A DNA stretch of 37,618 bases from Nitrospiria bacterium (GCA_945787655.1 CALZIJ010000037.1:1-37618), one strand, 5' to 3'. Shown: positions 6,466 to 15,955, counted from the first letter of the stretch. Translations and numbers: made by a program. The notes: generated from the sequence alone by a model not told the origin.

Positions 6466-8876
6466 ATTTCTCCGATTGGCAAGATAAAATCCTCCCCCGA
6501 CTAAGCGCGCTCCCTGAACTTGCCCTGAACTACGTCCTAAATCTCTCCACCCTTTCCCTCGTGGCCTACATTTTACTGGCCGTACTGTTGGTCTGGGGGT
6601 TTTCCTTGTTTAAAAAATATCAATCAATGGATCTTGAACAATCTCACAGCACCTTTCGGGAAGCTGAACAAGCTGCAAAATCAAGCGACCCCCTGCTGGC
6701 CGGGGAGTTGTATGAACAAGCCCAGAATTATCAACGCGCCATTGAATCCTACAAATCCGCAAGGGCTTTTCAACAAGTGGGCCGAGTTTATGAAAAATTA
6801 AAACAATGGGACGACGCCGCTCAATTTTACAACCTTGCCGGCGATTCTGAAAAATCCGCCTTAATGTACCAGCGTGGAGGCAACTATCTGCAAGCAGCAG
6901 AAAGCTATCTCGCATGCAATAAAAATTTATTGGCCGCGGAAATGTATGAAAAGGGACGTGAGTATAAAAAAGCGGCGAGTCAATACGAAAACTTTGGCAA
7001 ACAATTAAAGTCGGCCCAGCTTTACAAACTATCAGAAGATTATGAACGGGCCGCGGAAAAATATGAAGCCTATTTTTTAAAACAAAAAATGGTTTCATCC
7101 AATCAATCCCCCGAAAAATGGGCCCAGGTCAAACAGGCCGCTTTTGAAAGCGGCGGGCTTTATATGAAAATGAAGCGCTACAAAAAAGCGATGGACATTT
7201 TTTCTTCCGCTGAATTTTTCGAACAGGCCGCAGACGCAGCGGTACAAGCCGGAGATATTGAGCATGCGGCCCAGTTTTATCTCTCTGCAAAAAACTTTGA
7301 AAAAGCCGCCAAAATATATGAGGCCATGGGGGATTTAAAACGAGGCCACTGGATTATGGCGAAAAAACATCAGGAAGACGGGAACCTCGCCTTGGCGGCG
7401 CAGGCCTTTGAATCGGGGGAAAGCTGGGTGGAAGCCGCTGAAATGTATGAAAAATCAGGGGACAAAACCAACGCAGGGAAGATGTATCAGCACGCAGGAG
7501 ATTATCATCGGTCGGCGGATTTATTTCTCTCCGTGGACAACCTCGAAGCGGCGGCCAACTCGTTTGAAAGGGGAGGCCGCCTGAATGAAGCCTCGGACCT
7601 TTATGTCCGGCTCAAACAATACGACCGCGCCGCCAAAGTTCAGGAATTAATTGGAAATTATTACGCCGCCGCCCTTTTATTTAAAGACGGGGGGGATACG
7701 GACCAATGCATCTCATATTTACAAAAGGTAGACCCGGATTCTGAAGATTTTTATACCGCAACGCAGCTTTTGGGAGACTTGCTTATTGAACGCAGAATGA
7801 TTCCCGCGGCCAAAGACTGTTTTTTTAAAGTGACCTCAAAAAAAACGATCACTCCGCAAAACATCGAAATCTATTACCGGCAGGCGACCTTACACGAATC
7901 TGAGAAAGAATTTGAAGAAGCAGAAACACTCTATGAACTGATATTACGAAAAGACTACACCTACAAAGATGTCAAACAACGCAGTACACTCCTGAAAAAA
8001 GCCTTGCAAGAAGTTCAAAAAGCATTGGATTCTCAAACCCCCTCTCCACAACAACCCGATGCACGCGGTTCAAACAATGAGAAACGATACAAGATGATTC
8101 GAAAAATTGGACAGGGTGGCATGGGCGTTGTTTACCTTGCGGAAGATTCTGTTTTGAAACGCTCGGTGGCTTACAAGATTCTACCCCAGTCCATCCGTGA
8201 AAACCCTTCCGTGCTGAAAAATTTTTTACAGGAAGCCAGAATTGCAGCCGCCCTGAACCATCCGAATATTGTCACCATTTTTGATACCGGTAAAAATGGT
8301 GATGACATCTATATCACGATGGAATATATCGATGGGATTAGTTTAAAACAATACCTCGAACGATACCGCTCTCCTTTGTCTGAACGGATCGAGATCATGA
8401 AATCGATCTGCCGGGGTGTGGATTATGCCCATCAGCGCAATGTGATTCACCGGGACTTAAAACCGGCGAATGTCATGCTGTTAAAAGACCGCACTGTAAA
8501 AATCATGGATTTTGGCCTGGCCAAAATGCTCACCGAAACGATGAAGGAAAAAACCTCGATTAAAGGCACCCCGCTTTATATGTCGCCGGAACAAATTGTG
8601 GGTGAAAAAGTAGATACTTTATCCGATGTCTATTCCCTGGGCTGTACTTTTTACCGGATGCTGACCGGCCGCCCTCCCTTTACAAAAGGGGATATCTACT
8701 ACCAGCATCTGCATACCCCGCCAACACCGCCGAAAATGGTGGTTTCAAAACTTCCAGCCGAATTAGACCAGATTATTTTAAAGTGCATTGAAAAAGAACG
8801 GGAGAACCGTTTTCAATCCGTAAATGCGCTTTATGAGGCTCTTTCTGCCCTCACGCATACGTCTGTGGTCTCTTAA
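6462..8876 (+). CDS. Membrane-anchored TPR protein with C-terminal Ser/Thr kinase
   Basis: The 804-residue protein has a single membrane helix at about 24-50 (VAYILLAVLLVWGFSLF), then about 480 residues of short helical repeats with a spacing near 20 residues (for example AAEMYEKG, AASQYENFG, SAQLYKLSE), then a Hanks-type kinase from about 541 to 795. Catalytic residues are complete: GQGGMG loop, Lys572, helix-C Glu591, HRD Asp665 and DFG Asp683, plus SPEQ in the activation segment. The positive-inside side suggests that repeats and kinase are cytoplasmic. The order (membrane, repeats, kinase) is the reverse of PknB-type kinases, which carry the kinase at the N-terminus. It overlaps the FHA gene by four bases, pointing to one signalling unit. 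Confidence 0.93.
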   Translation: MNFSDWQDKILPRLSALPELALNYVLNLSTLSLVAYILLAVLLVWGFSLFKKYQSMDLEQSHSTFREAEQAAKSSDPLLAGELYEQAQNYQRAIESYKSARAFQQVGRVYEKLKQWDDAAQFYNLAGDSEKSALMYQRGGNYLQAAESYLACNKNLLAAEMYEKGREYKKAASQYENFGKQLKSAQLYKLSEDYERAAEKYEAYFLKQKMVSSNQSPEKWAQVKQAAFESGGLYMKMKRYKKAMDIFSSAEFFEQAADAAVQAGDIEHAAQFYLSAKNFEKAAKIYEAMGDLKRGHWIMAKKHQEDGNLALAAQAFESGESWVEAAEMYEKSGDKTNAGKMYQHAGDYHRSADLFLSVDNLEAAANSFERGGRLNEASDLYVRLKQYDRAAKVQELIGNYYAAALLFKDGGDTDQCISYLQKVDPDSEDFYTATQLLGDLLIERRMIPAAKDCFFKVTSKKTITPQNIEIYYRQATLHESEKEFEEAETLYELILRKDYTYKDVKQRSTLLKKALQEVQKALDSQTPSPQQPDARGSNNEKRYKMIRKIGQGGMGVVYLAEDSVLKRSVAYKILPQSIRENPSVLKNFLQEARIAAALNHPNIVTIFDTGKNGDDIYITMEYIDGISLKQYLERYRSPLSERIEIMKSICRGVDYAHQRNVIHRDLKPANVMLLKDRTVKIMDFGLAKMLTETMKEKTSIKGTPLYMSPEQIVGEKVDTLSDVYSLGCTFYRMLTGRPPFTKGDIYYQHLHTPPTPPKMVVSKLPAELDQIILKCIEKERENRFQSVNALYEALSALTHTSVVS

Positions 8877-8962
8877 AATAACAGCAAAAACCAGCTTCTC
8901 GTAACAGCACAACCCTTTGTTCTCATTCAATTCAAGGGCTCCGCTACGACCACTTAAAGGAC

Positions 8963-8991
8963 TTGACACACTTTTCTTTAATTCTTATAGT
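8963..8991 (+). promoter_or_regulatory. Strong sigma-70 promoter for the cold-shock gene
   Basis: TTGACA (8963-8968), a 17-base spacer and TATAGT (8986-8991) make the best promoter in the window. Transcription should start near 8998, giving a leader of about 147 bases before the csp ATG. Long leaders of this kind are known in cspA-type mRNAs, where they fold differently with temperature. Confidence 0.8.
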
Positions 8992-9144
8992 GTCTTTACG
9001 TGCGAATATTATCTATCTCAATGACGTCATGGGTATTGTTGGTTAAGATCAATGTTTGTACGATTGGGAGCCCCTTTTTGAAACGTCTTTCCAGCAATCG
9101 AGGGGAAGTTGTAAGCAATACCCGTTAACAGGAGGATTTAAGAA

Positions 9145-9345
9145 ATGGTTAAAGGTCGTGTCAAGTGGTTCAATGCCAGCAAAGGTTACGGATTTATCAC
9201 TCAAGAAGACGGGAATGATATTTTCGTTCATTTTACGGCAATTCAGGGAGAAGGGTTCAAATCTCTTGAAGAAGGTGAAGAAGTCGAGTTTGAAGTGAGT
9301 TCTGGCGAAAAAGGACCACAGGCGGCTAATGTCGTAAAAGCCTAG
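9145..9345 (+). CDS. Cold-shock protein (CspA family)
   Basis: A 66-residue single-domain OB-fold protein. Both RNA-binding motifs are intact: KGYGFI (RNP1) and DIFVHF (RNP2), after the conserved [11 protein letters not shown] start. Such proteins bind single-stranded RNA or DNA and act as RNA chaperones. A strong ribosome site (AGGAGG, 8 to 9 bases before the ATG) and an excellent promoter indicate high expression. The final 20 bases overlap the end of the convergent pyk gene, and a terminator hairpin begins 17 bases after the stop. Confidence 0.97.
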   Translation: MVKGRVKWFNASKGYGFITQEDGNDIFVHFTAIQGEGFKSLEEGEEVEFEVSSGEKGPQAANVVKA

Positions 9346-10780
9346 TTTCTTTCATCGTTTTTAAAAAAGCCTCAAGATATCCATCTTGAGGCTTTTTTTG
9401 TGTCCATCCTCTTCCCTGTGAAACCAATACAATCAGCTCCCCTTTTTTCACCAGGGACTCCGCCTTAATCCGTCGAATCATCGCATCAAACAAGTCTTCT
9501 TTTTCATCCAGCATCGACATCGGGCTTGGGAACACCCCCCGATAAAGAGCCATTCTCCGTGCAACCGCTACAACAGGCGTAAACGCAAAAACCGGGAAAC
9601 CGGGCCGGTACTTCGAAAGACGGAGAGCTGAACCACCTGAAAGTGTCGACATCACAATCGCCTTGGCATTCATTTGCGTTGCCAGATGGCAGGCGGCCTG
9701 GCTGACCGCCTCGGGAATAGAAAGCCCTTTTTTCATGGTCGTATGAATTATTGGCAGCGCCTTCTCTGTAACCTTAATAATTCTCACCATCACCTGAACC
9801 ACACGGACAGGGTGTTTTCCGGAGGCCGTTTCAGCGGATAACATCACCGCATCGGTTCCATCAAAGATTGCATTTGCCACATCAGATGTTTCCGCCCGGG
9901 TAGGCCGCGTATGCTCTACCATCGACTCCAGCATTTGTGTCGCGGTAATCACGGGAATCCTGGCTTCGTTGGCCATCTTGATAATTTTTTTTTGAAGAAG
10001 CGGGACTTCCTCCAATGGAATTTCAACCCCAAGGTCCCCACGCGCCACCATCACACCATCGGAAACCCGAATAATCTCTTCCAAATGTTCAATGGCTTGC
10101 GCCTGTTCAAGTTTCGCAATCACCGGGATCTCTTTTCCGGCGTCCTGTACAATTTGCTTAACCGCCTTCACATCTTCTGCGCAGCGAACCATTGAAAGCC
10201 CGATGTAATCCACCCCATGAGACATGCCAAACTGAAGGTCTTCACGATCCTTCTCGGTTAAAACCGGGAAACCCAGGTCTCTTCCAGGCACATTAATACC
10301 TTTATGGGCGGTCAAAATGCCCCCTTCCATCACACGGCAAACGATCTCTTCCCCTTCAATCTGAAGGACTTTTAAAATGATTTTTCCATCATCAATTAAA
10401 ATCGTATCTCCGCAAACAAGCTTGCTAAAAAGGGGAGGATAATCCATTGATGCGAAGGCCTCCGTCCCTTGGACGGGCTGGTTCAATAAGCGAAAAATGG
10501 CATGCCGCTTCAGCCGAAAAGAGTCGGCCTTTAACGCGCCGACGCGCACCTTCGGCCCCTGCAAATCTTGCAAAATAGCGACAGAATGGCTCAGCTCTTT
10601 CGAAATCTCCCGAATTAATTGAATGGTCGATCCGTGACTTTGATGGGTACCATGTGAAAAATTAAGTCTGAAAACATTGACCCCGGCTTTGATTAAACGG
10701 CTCAGAATTGTTCTGGAATGAATCGCAGGCCCGAAAGTTGCGACAATCTTTGTCTTACGATATGAGGTTTTATCCGACAT
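9326..10780 (-). CDS. pyk: Pyruvate kinase
   Basis: The product is 484 residues and carries the family landmarks: [29 protein letters not shown], the active-site signature around [27 protein letters not shown] and the [14 protein letters not shown] region. It transfers phosphate from phosphoenolpyruvate to ADP at the end of glycolysis. The ATG at 10778-10780 is chosen because homology begins there and GGAGAG lies 11 bases upstream; the frame stays open for another 53 codons, but that extension is unlike the family and would overlap the divergent gene. The C-terminus is atypical: the usual final strand ends at [10 protein letters not shown] and is followed by about 25 unrelated residues that encode the terminator hairpin and the overlap with csp. 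Confidence 0.96.
   Translation of the reverse strand: MSDKTSYRKTKIVATFGPAIHSRTILSRLIKAGVNVFRLNFSHGTHQSHGSTIQLIREISKELSHSVAILQDLQGPKVRVGALKADSFRLKRHAIFRLLNQPVQGTEAFASMDYPPLFSKLVCGDTILIDDGKIILKVLQIEGEEIVCRVMEGGILTAHKGINVPGRDLGFPVLTEKDREDLQFGMSHGVDYIGLSMVRCAEDVKAVKQIVQDAGKEIPVIAKLEQAQAIEHLEEIIRVSDGVMVARGDLGVEIPLEEVPLLQKKIIKMANEARIPVITATQMLESMVEHTRPTRAETSDVANAIFDGTDAVMLSAETASGKHPVRVVQVMVRIIKVTEKALPIIHTTMKKGLSIPEAVSQAACHLATQMNAKAIVMSTLSGGSALRLSKYRPGFPVFAFTPVVAVARRMALYRGVFPSPMSMLDEKEDLFDAMIRRIKAESLVKKGELIVLVSQGRGWTQKKPQDGYLEAFLKTMKETRLLRH
9363..9398. terminator. Bidirectional terminator lying inside the pyk coding sequence
   Basis: A 16-bp perfect stem (9363-9378 with 9383-9398) has a 4-base loop; the G+C-rich core is GCCTCAAGAT. 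On + it is followed by seven Ts and on - by six, so it can stop transcripts from both sides. It serves csp on +. On - the release point would be about 33 bases before the pyk stop codon. Confidence 0.85.
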
Positions 10781-10867
10781 GGTTTTAAACACTCTCCAAA
10801 ACCACTTTATTATACCGCGGTTTCTAAAAAGATACAAAAAATAGATATATGAATATAAAAAATGAGA

Positions 10868-10897
10868 TTGCCGGAGTGATGACGAAGGTGATATAAT
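10868..10897 (+). promoter_or_regulatory. Promoter of the ATP-grasp/alpha-E operon
   Basis: TTGCCG (10868-10873), an 18-base spacer and a consensus TATAAT (10892-10897) place the transcription start near 10904, giving a leader of about 20 bases before the TTG start at 10925. Confidence 0.65.
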
Positions 10898-10924
10898 GCT
10901 TTCATTTTTGTATAGAGGCGATAC

Positions 10925-11539
10925 TTGAAATACATTCAATTCTGGCTGACATTATTTATACTGGCCTCTGCGTTTTTTACTTCCCCCGCTATTGCAGATT
11001 ATAGTGCGGATCAATTTGTGACCATCTCTCAGGGTGAAATCGGGGGCAATCCCCGCATTTTTTCAGCTAAAATATACTCCCAAAACAAAAAACTGAGGAT
11101 GGAGGTCGTCATCGCCGGCCGACGGTCAATCAACATCTCCCGCGGGGATAAACAGACCCCCATTTTCTGGACCCTCATGCCTGATGAAAAAATGTATATG
11201 GAATCCATTGGCGGGCCAAATGCCGGACCGGGTGGATTGCCCCCGGAAATGCATCAGGATTATGAAAAAACCTTTCTCACAAAAGAGCCGGTTGCCGGTA
11301 TTATGACCAATAAATTTAGATTATCATGGAAAGAGAAAGACGGCACCCGCAAGAGTGGTTTGGTGTGGGAAGCCATCGAATTTGAAAATGCCCCGATTCG
11401 TCAGGAATTTTTTAACAATAATGAACACCTCTTACTGCAATTGGCCAATATCAAAGTTAAAAAGCTGGACCCTGCGTTGTTTGAAGTCCCGCCGGATTAC
11501 AAAAAAATCACCCTGCCGGCTAAAAAACCAGGGAAATAG
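10925..11539 (+). CDS. Secreted hypothetical protein (DUF4412-like)
   Basis: The 204-residue protein has a clear Sec signal peptide: a hydrophobic stretch at about 5-22 and a likely cut after AIA near residue 24. The mature part is beta-rich, with an FSAKIYSQNKKLRMEV strand pair, a hydrophilic Gly/Pro loop (GGPNAGPGGLPPE) and a C-terminal KKLDPALFEVPPDYKKI ending. This pattern resembles DUF4412 and LolA/LppX-like periplasmic folds, but no function can be named. The start is TTG with GAGG six bases upstream. It is the first gene of the operon with the ATP-grasp enzyme, 36 bases away, so it may be the periplasmic substrate or partner of that pathway. Confidence 0.8.
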   Translation: MKYIQFWLTLFILASAFFTSPAIADYSADQFVTISQGEIGGNPRIFSAKIYSQNKKLRMEVVIAGRRSINISRGDKQTPIFWTLMPDEKMYMESIGGPNAGPGGLPPEMHQDYEKTFLTKEPVAGIMTNKFRLSWKEKDGTRKSGLVWEAIEFENAPIRQEFFNNNEHLLLQLANIKVKKLDPALFEVPPDYKKITLPAKKPGK

Positions 11540-11575
11540 CTCCCTGTTTCCCGATAAGAGAGATTAAAAACCCAA

Positions 11576-13039
11576 TTGAAAAACTTAATTGAAAACTATC
11601 AAACTGAAGGCTATTTTGACGAAATGTTCCAGAATCTGGAAGGCCCCCGCCCCCATTACCGCCAATTAAAGGACCGGCTGGCCCGACTCTCTATTGAAGC
11701 ATTTGATGCCCAGAGAAGACAAGCCGATCAAGTCTTTTTAAATCAAGGCACCACTTTTACCGTTTACGGCGACCCGGAACAAATTGAACGGATTTTCCCC
11801 TTTGATCTGATTCCACGGATTATTCCCAACAGCGAGTGGCAGCATATCGAAAGCGGCCTGAAACAGCGGGTTCATGCCTTAAACTTTTTTCTACGAGATA
11901 TTTACGGGAAACAACAAATTATAAAAGACAAAATCATTCCCCGTGAACTGATTGAAAGCTCTGCGCATTTTTTAAAGGACATGGTCGGCTTTCATCCGCC
12001 CCGAGGGATTTATACCCATATTTCAGGGATTGATCTCATCCGTGATCAAAACGGAGCCTACACCGTTTTGGAGGATAACCTGAGAACCCCTTCAGGGATA
12101 TCCTACGTCCTGGAAAACCGAATTGTCATGAAACAGGTTTTTCCAAACCTGTTTTCAAAAATGCGAGTACGCCCCGTAGACCACTACCCCAACCAGTTGT
12201 TACAAAATTTAAGATACCTTGCGCCATTGCCTCGAGAAAACCCCACTGTCGTGTTACTGACCCCCGGAGTCCATAACTCGGCGTATTTTGAGCATTCTTT
12301 TCTCGCCTTGCAAATGGGCATTGAGTTGGTCGAAGGGCAGGATCTTGTCGTTGAAGGAGACCGCGTTTACATGAAAACAACGGAAGGTCTTGAAATGGTG
12401 GATGTGATATACAGGCGGGTAGACGACGCCTTTATCGACCCCGAAGTCTTTCGCAGTGATTCTGTGCTGGGTGTGCCCGGACTGGTACGAGCCTATCGTG
12501 CGGGCAATGTTGCTTTAGTCAATGCCATCGGGAACGGGATCGCGGACGACAAGGCCACCTACGCCTACGTCCCTAAAATGATTAAATATTATCTGGACGA
12601 AGAGGCCATTTTGCCCAATGTTCCCACCTATCTTTGCAGTCACCCTGAAGAATGCACCTATGTCCTCGAACATCTTTCCGAACTGGTTGTAAAAGCGGTG
12701 AATGAGTCGGGCGGATACGGCATGCTCATGGGCCCGACTTCCACCCAGGCCGAGCAAGACGTCTTCCGTCAGAAAATATTGGCCAATCCGAGAAACTACA
12801 TTGCGCAGCCTGTCATTTCCCTTTCACGATCGCCTTCTGTTGTGACCAACAAGGGGCAGACGGGTTTTTCCCTAGAAGGCCGTCATATTGATTTTAGACC
12901 CTACGTTCTCTTTGGGCGGGATATCACTGTATCCCTGGGAGGATTGACCCGCGTCGCCCTTCGAAAAGGCTCCCTGGTGGTCAACTCTTCACAAGGTGGA
13001 GGCAGCAAGGATACCTGGGTTCTTTATGGAGAAGAATAA
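11576..13039 (+). CDS. Circularly permuted ATP-grasp type 2 protein (DUF404/DUF407)
   Basis: The 487-residue protein matches the circularly permuted ATP-grasp family. Diagnostic segments are YFDEMF and RPHYRQL at the start, [59 protein letters not shown] and the [15 protein letters not shown] end. ATP-grasp enzymes join a carboxylate to an amine or thiol through an acyl phosphate, and this family is predicted to make amide bonds in an unidentified peptide or small molecule. The start is TTG at 11576; the first ATG is inside the conserved YFDEMF segment and would truncate it. The ribosome site is poor. It lies between the secreted protein and the alpha-E/transglutaminase gene on the same strand. 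Confidence 0.92.
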   Translation: MKNLIENYQTEGYFDEMFQNLEGPRPHYRQLKDRLARLSIEAFDAQRRQADQVFLNQGTTFTVYGDPEQIERIFPFDLIPRIIPNSEWQHIESGLKQRVHALNFFLRDIYGKQQIIKDKIIPRELIESSAHFLKDMVGFHPPRGIYTHISGIDLIRDQNGAYTVLEDNLRTPSGISYVLENRIVMKQVFPNLFSKMRVRPVDHYPNQLLQNLRYLAPLPRENPTVVLLTPGVHNSAYFEHSFLALQMGIELVEGQDLVVEGDRVYMKTTEGLEMVDVIYRRVDDAFIDPEVFRSDSVLGVPGLVRAYRAGNVALVNAIGNGIADDKATYAYVPKMIKYYLDEEAILPNVPTYLCSHPEECTYVLEHLSELVVKAVNESGGYGMLMGPTSTQAEQDVFRQKILANPRNYIAQPVISLSRSPSVVTNKGQTGFSLEGRHIDFRPYVLFGRDITVSLGGLTRVALRKGSLVVNSSQGGGSKDTWVLYGEE

Positions 13040-13093
13040 CTCAAAACGCGGATGTTCATTGTTATCTTTTACGATTAAAAAAGGAATTTTCTG

Positions 13094-15037
13094 GTGTTAA
13101 GCCGTACCGCTGAAATGTTTTTTTGGATCGGACGCTATATTGAGCGTGCCGAATATACCGCACGTTTAACCAATGTGCATTATGATGTCGCCCTGGAAAG
13201 TGCAGACCGCGACATCCCTTCCGTTGACTGGGGCCGATATCTTGAAAGCCGGGGCGACCATGATTTATACAAGGAACTGTATAAAACCATCCAATCTCAG
13301 CATGTGCTGGAATTTTTGGTACTCGACCCCAATAACCCGAACGCCTTGTTTAACCTGATCAAGATTGCGCGAGAAAACGCCCGCTCGGTTCAGGATCAGT
13401 TAACCAGCGAGGTCTGGCATCACCTCAACGGATTTCACTTAAATCTGAAAACCAGAACCCCATCCGAATTAAAAGACAACCCCCATACCCTGCTACACTA
13501 CATCACCACCCAGTGTTACACTTTGGCCGGCGTTTTTCGAAGCACCATGCTCCGGGATGAAGGCTGGATTTTTTATTGTCTCGGACAAAATATAGAACGT
13601 GCCGGAGAAACCGCCAGTTTACTCATGCACCCGGTGTTTCTTTCAGCGGCACCCAACCCCCGCGCACTCCAGGAATATCAGCAATGCATCACCATTTTAA
13701 AATCAGCCAGCGCCTATCAAGGCTATCGCAGGGTGTACGGAGGGAATATTAACCCCAAAAAAATTGTGCAATTCCTTCTGTTTCATAACCGCTTTCCCCG
13801 TTCTGTACGATTCTCCGTCAATTTAGTCAACCGACTGCTTTCAGAACTTTCAGGGCCCGGACATCATCCCAAGCGAAAATCCACAGAACGTCTGGCCGGA
13901 CAGTTAGTAGCGGATTTGGAATACAGCAGTCTGGAAGAAGTCTACCAAGTGGGTTTATCTTCATTTATTACAGAAGTCACCACTTATCTGGACCAGGTCA
14001 GCAACGGGATCGGCAGTGTATTTTTCAGGGCAAGCGGGTTTACAGACCCGCCTGTTCCCGCCCCCCTAAGACGCCGACGGATTCATACTGAAATTGATGA
14101 AACAGAACTGAATGCCACCAAGGCGATTTTGACCGTCAAGCACCGCTTTACCTATCGTTACGCCTCTCTCGTCAAGCAAGTACGGACCTTGATGCGGCTT
14201 GCGCCGCCTCAACACTATGGACGGCAGAGCCGATTGGACATCGGATGGCACATGGAGCCTTCGGCGGATTATCGGCATTTCACCGATGCGTTTGGCAACC
14301 TGGTTTGGCAGCTCGACCATTCGGATATCAAACAAATCCAATGCCAAATTGATATGCAGATTGAAACCATTGCGCTTTATCAACAAAATGGAGAACTGGC
14401 CGTACAAGGCATCTTACCGCAAGAGTCGGACTGTACCGTGGACCCGATAGAATTCACGAAAATGACCAAGCTCACCGATGACGGAAACCCGACCATGGCC
14501 CAGTGGGCACAAAACCTGCGCGAGCGGGGGGTCGAAGCCACTGAAATGGTCGAAACCATTTTGTATCAGGTCGGAAATCACATGCAATATGAAAGCGGAC
14601 TCACCCATGTGAACACCACTGCATCAGAGGCCTTTACTTTGGGGAAAGGGGTCTGCCAAGACTATACTCATATCATGCTCTCTGTGTGCAGACAAGCCGG
14701 GCTTCCTGCCCGTTATGTCTCAGGTTATTTGCCCGGAGAAGGGCAAATGCATGCCTGGGTGGAAGTCTTGCTTGGTGTCGGCAGCGACCATGTCCCGACC
14801 TGGGTTGCCTACGACCCCACACATCAGTGCCGGTGTGACGAACGATATATCACCGTGGGGATTGGGCGGGATTATCAGGATATTGCCCCGACAAGCGGGT
14901 ATTATTCCGGAGAAGCAACCAGCGAGCTTTCCTCTGAAATCACCGTTATCATTGAATCTCAGGGCCCGGCAGACCGCGTCCCACGGCCGGTCAAATTAGG
15001 CTTGCCTTCAGATGCCCTATCACAACAGCAACAATAG
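13094..15037 (+). CDS. Alpha-E domain fused to a transglutaminase-like protease domain
   Basis: Residues 1 to about 320 form an all-helical alpha-E domain (DUF403), beginning MLSRTAEMFFWIGRYIERAE. Residues about 340-435 are a bacterial transglutaminase N-terminal domain, and about 450-600 a transglutaminase-like core with the triad Cys521 (GVCQDYTH), His553 (MHAWVE) and Asp574 (YDPTH). In most genomes these two parts are neighbouring separate genes; here they are one polypeptide of 647 residues. Family members are predicted to hydrolyse or form peptide or isopeptide bonds. GTG at 13094 is supported by AAGGAA seven to eight bases upstream. It is the last gene of the operon and meets aat head-on. 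Confidence 0.93.
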   Translation: MLSRTAEMFFWIGRYIERAEYTARLTNVHYDVALESADRDIPSVDWGRYLESRGDHDLYKELYKTIQSQHVLEFLVLDPNNPNALFNLIKIARENARSVQDQLTSEVWHHLNGFHLNLKTRTPSELKDNPHTLLHYITTQCYTLAGVFRSTMLRDEGWIFYCLGQNIERAGETASLLMHPVFLSAAPNPRALQEYQQCITILKSASAYQGYRRVYGGNINPKKIVQFLLFHNRFPRSVRFSVNLVNRLLSELSGPGHHPKRKSTERLAGQLVADLEYSSLEEVYQVGLSSFITEVTTYLDQVSNGIGSVFFRASGFTDPPVPAPLRRRRIHTEIDETELNATKAILTVKHRFTYRYASLVKQVRTLMRLAPPQHYGRQSRLDIGWHMEPSADYRHFTDAFGNLVWQLDHSDIKQIQCQIDMQIETIALYQQNGELAVQGILPQESDCTVDPIEFTKMTKLTDDGNPTMAQWAQNLRERGVEATEMVETILYQVGNHMQYESGLTHVNTTASEAFTLGKGVCQDYTHIMLSVCRQAGLPARYVSGYLPGEGQMHAWVEVLLGVGSDHVPTWVAYDPTHQCRCDERYITVGIGRDYQDIAPTSGYYSGEATSELSSEITVIIESQGPADRVPRPVKLGLPSDALSQQQQ

Positions 15038-15083
15038 CCGCGACTCAGAAAACCCACACATTCTTATCAACCTTGAACAGGCC

Positions 15084-15764
15084 TCAGGACATCCATTTCC
15101 CGACCCGCGAGGGCGACCGCAAGGCGTTCTTTAGTCTCGACATAAAAACAGGACGTTCCCACTCAATTGCACCCAAGCGCCTGACCAGAGGTGAAGTCAT
15201 TTGACAATCAACAAAGTGAAACCCCCATTTTCCAAGATATTGCAATAAGGCAATCAGCGCCACCTTTGATGCATTATCCTCACGTGTAAACATGGATTCT
15301 CCGAAAAAAGCGGCTCCCAGCGACACCCCGTAAAGCCCTCCGGCAAGGGCGCCATTTTTCCAGCATTCTATGGAATGGGCGTACCCTAACTGATGGAGAT
15401 GACAATAGGCTTCAATCATGTCCCGGGTAATCCATGTTCCGGCCTCTTCCTTTCTTTTAACCGAGGCACAAGACGTAATCACTTGAGAAAACGCAGAATC
15501 CATCCGAAGCACAAAGGTATGCTTTTTCATTAATCTTTTCAGGTTGAGGCTTAGACGAACATGGTCTGGCAATAACACGGTCCTGGGGTTTGGAGAAAAC
15601 CACAACAGGCGTTCCTGTTCGCCGTGCGGCCAAGGGAATATTCCCTGCGCATAAGCCGACAGAAGACGCTCTGGTCTTAAATCTCCACCACAGGCAATCA
15701 GTCCGCTTTCATCCGCATTTTCCGGATTCGGGAAGACAACCTCTTCTCCCAGGGAAAATACCAA
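15084..15764 (-). CDS. aat: Leucyl/phenylalanyl-tRNA-protein transferase
   Basis: A 226-residue protein with the family hallmarks: ESGLIACGGDLRPERLLSAYAQGIFPW, WFSPNPRTV, GTWITRDMIEAYCHLHQLGYAHSIE-type core and the GGLYGVSLGAAFFGESMF segment. The enzyme moves Leu or Phe from charged tRNA to the N-terminal Lys or Arg of proteins, marking them for ClpAP degradation. The start is TTG at 15762-15764, with GAGAGG five bases upstream. No clpS or bpt gene is next to it. It converges on the alpha-E/transglutaminase gene with 46 bases between stops. Confidence 0.96.
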   Translation of the reverse strand: MVFSLGEEVVFPNPENADESGLIACGGDLRPERLLSAYAQGIFPWPHGEQERLLWFSPNPRTVLLPDHVRLSLNLKRLMKKHTFVLRMDSAFSQVITSCASVKRKEEAGTWITRDMIEAYCHLHQLGYAHSIECWKNGALAGGLYGVSLGAAFFGESMFTREDNASKVALIALLQYLGKWGFHFVDCQMTSPLVRRLGAIEWERPVFMSRLKNALRSPSRVGKWMS

Positions 15765-15794
15765 ATGATCCTCTCAGTTTACGACTTTCATATA

Positions 15795-15821
15795 AATGTT
15801 TGTCATGATAAACCAAACATT
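15795..15821. promoter_or_regulatory. Inverted repeat in the aat upstream region
   Basis: AATGTTTG (15795-15802) and CAAACATT (15814-15821) form a perfect 8-bp inverted repeat around 11 bases. It lies 30 to 57 bases upstream of the aat start and overlaps a weak -35/-10 pair for the minus strand, so it is an operator candidate. Confidence 0.35.
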
Positions 15822-15955
15822 ATGCCTTCACATGCGTGATTTTGTAAGCAAAAAATCTAAAGGAACATCCCTTAAGGTCAAACCATCTTATCATTTTATC
15901 CTTTAATCTGAAGTTTTTTTATGCTTAGAATAAATACTAAACGGAGGTAATAGCA

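Noticed and set aside
10781-10939. 53-codon N-terminal extension of pyruvate kinase
   Set aside because: The extension is hydrophobic and aromatic-rich, unlike the family, would overlap the divergent gene and its promoter, and the ATG at 10780 has a ribosome site and matches the family start.
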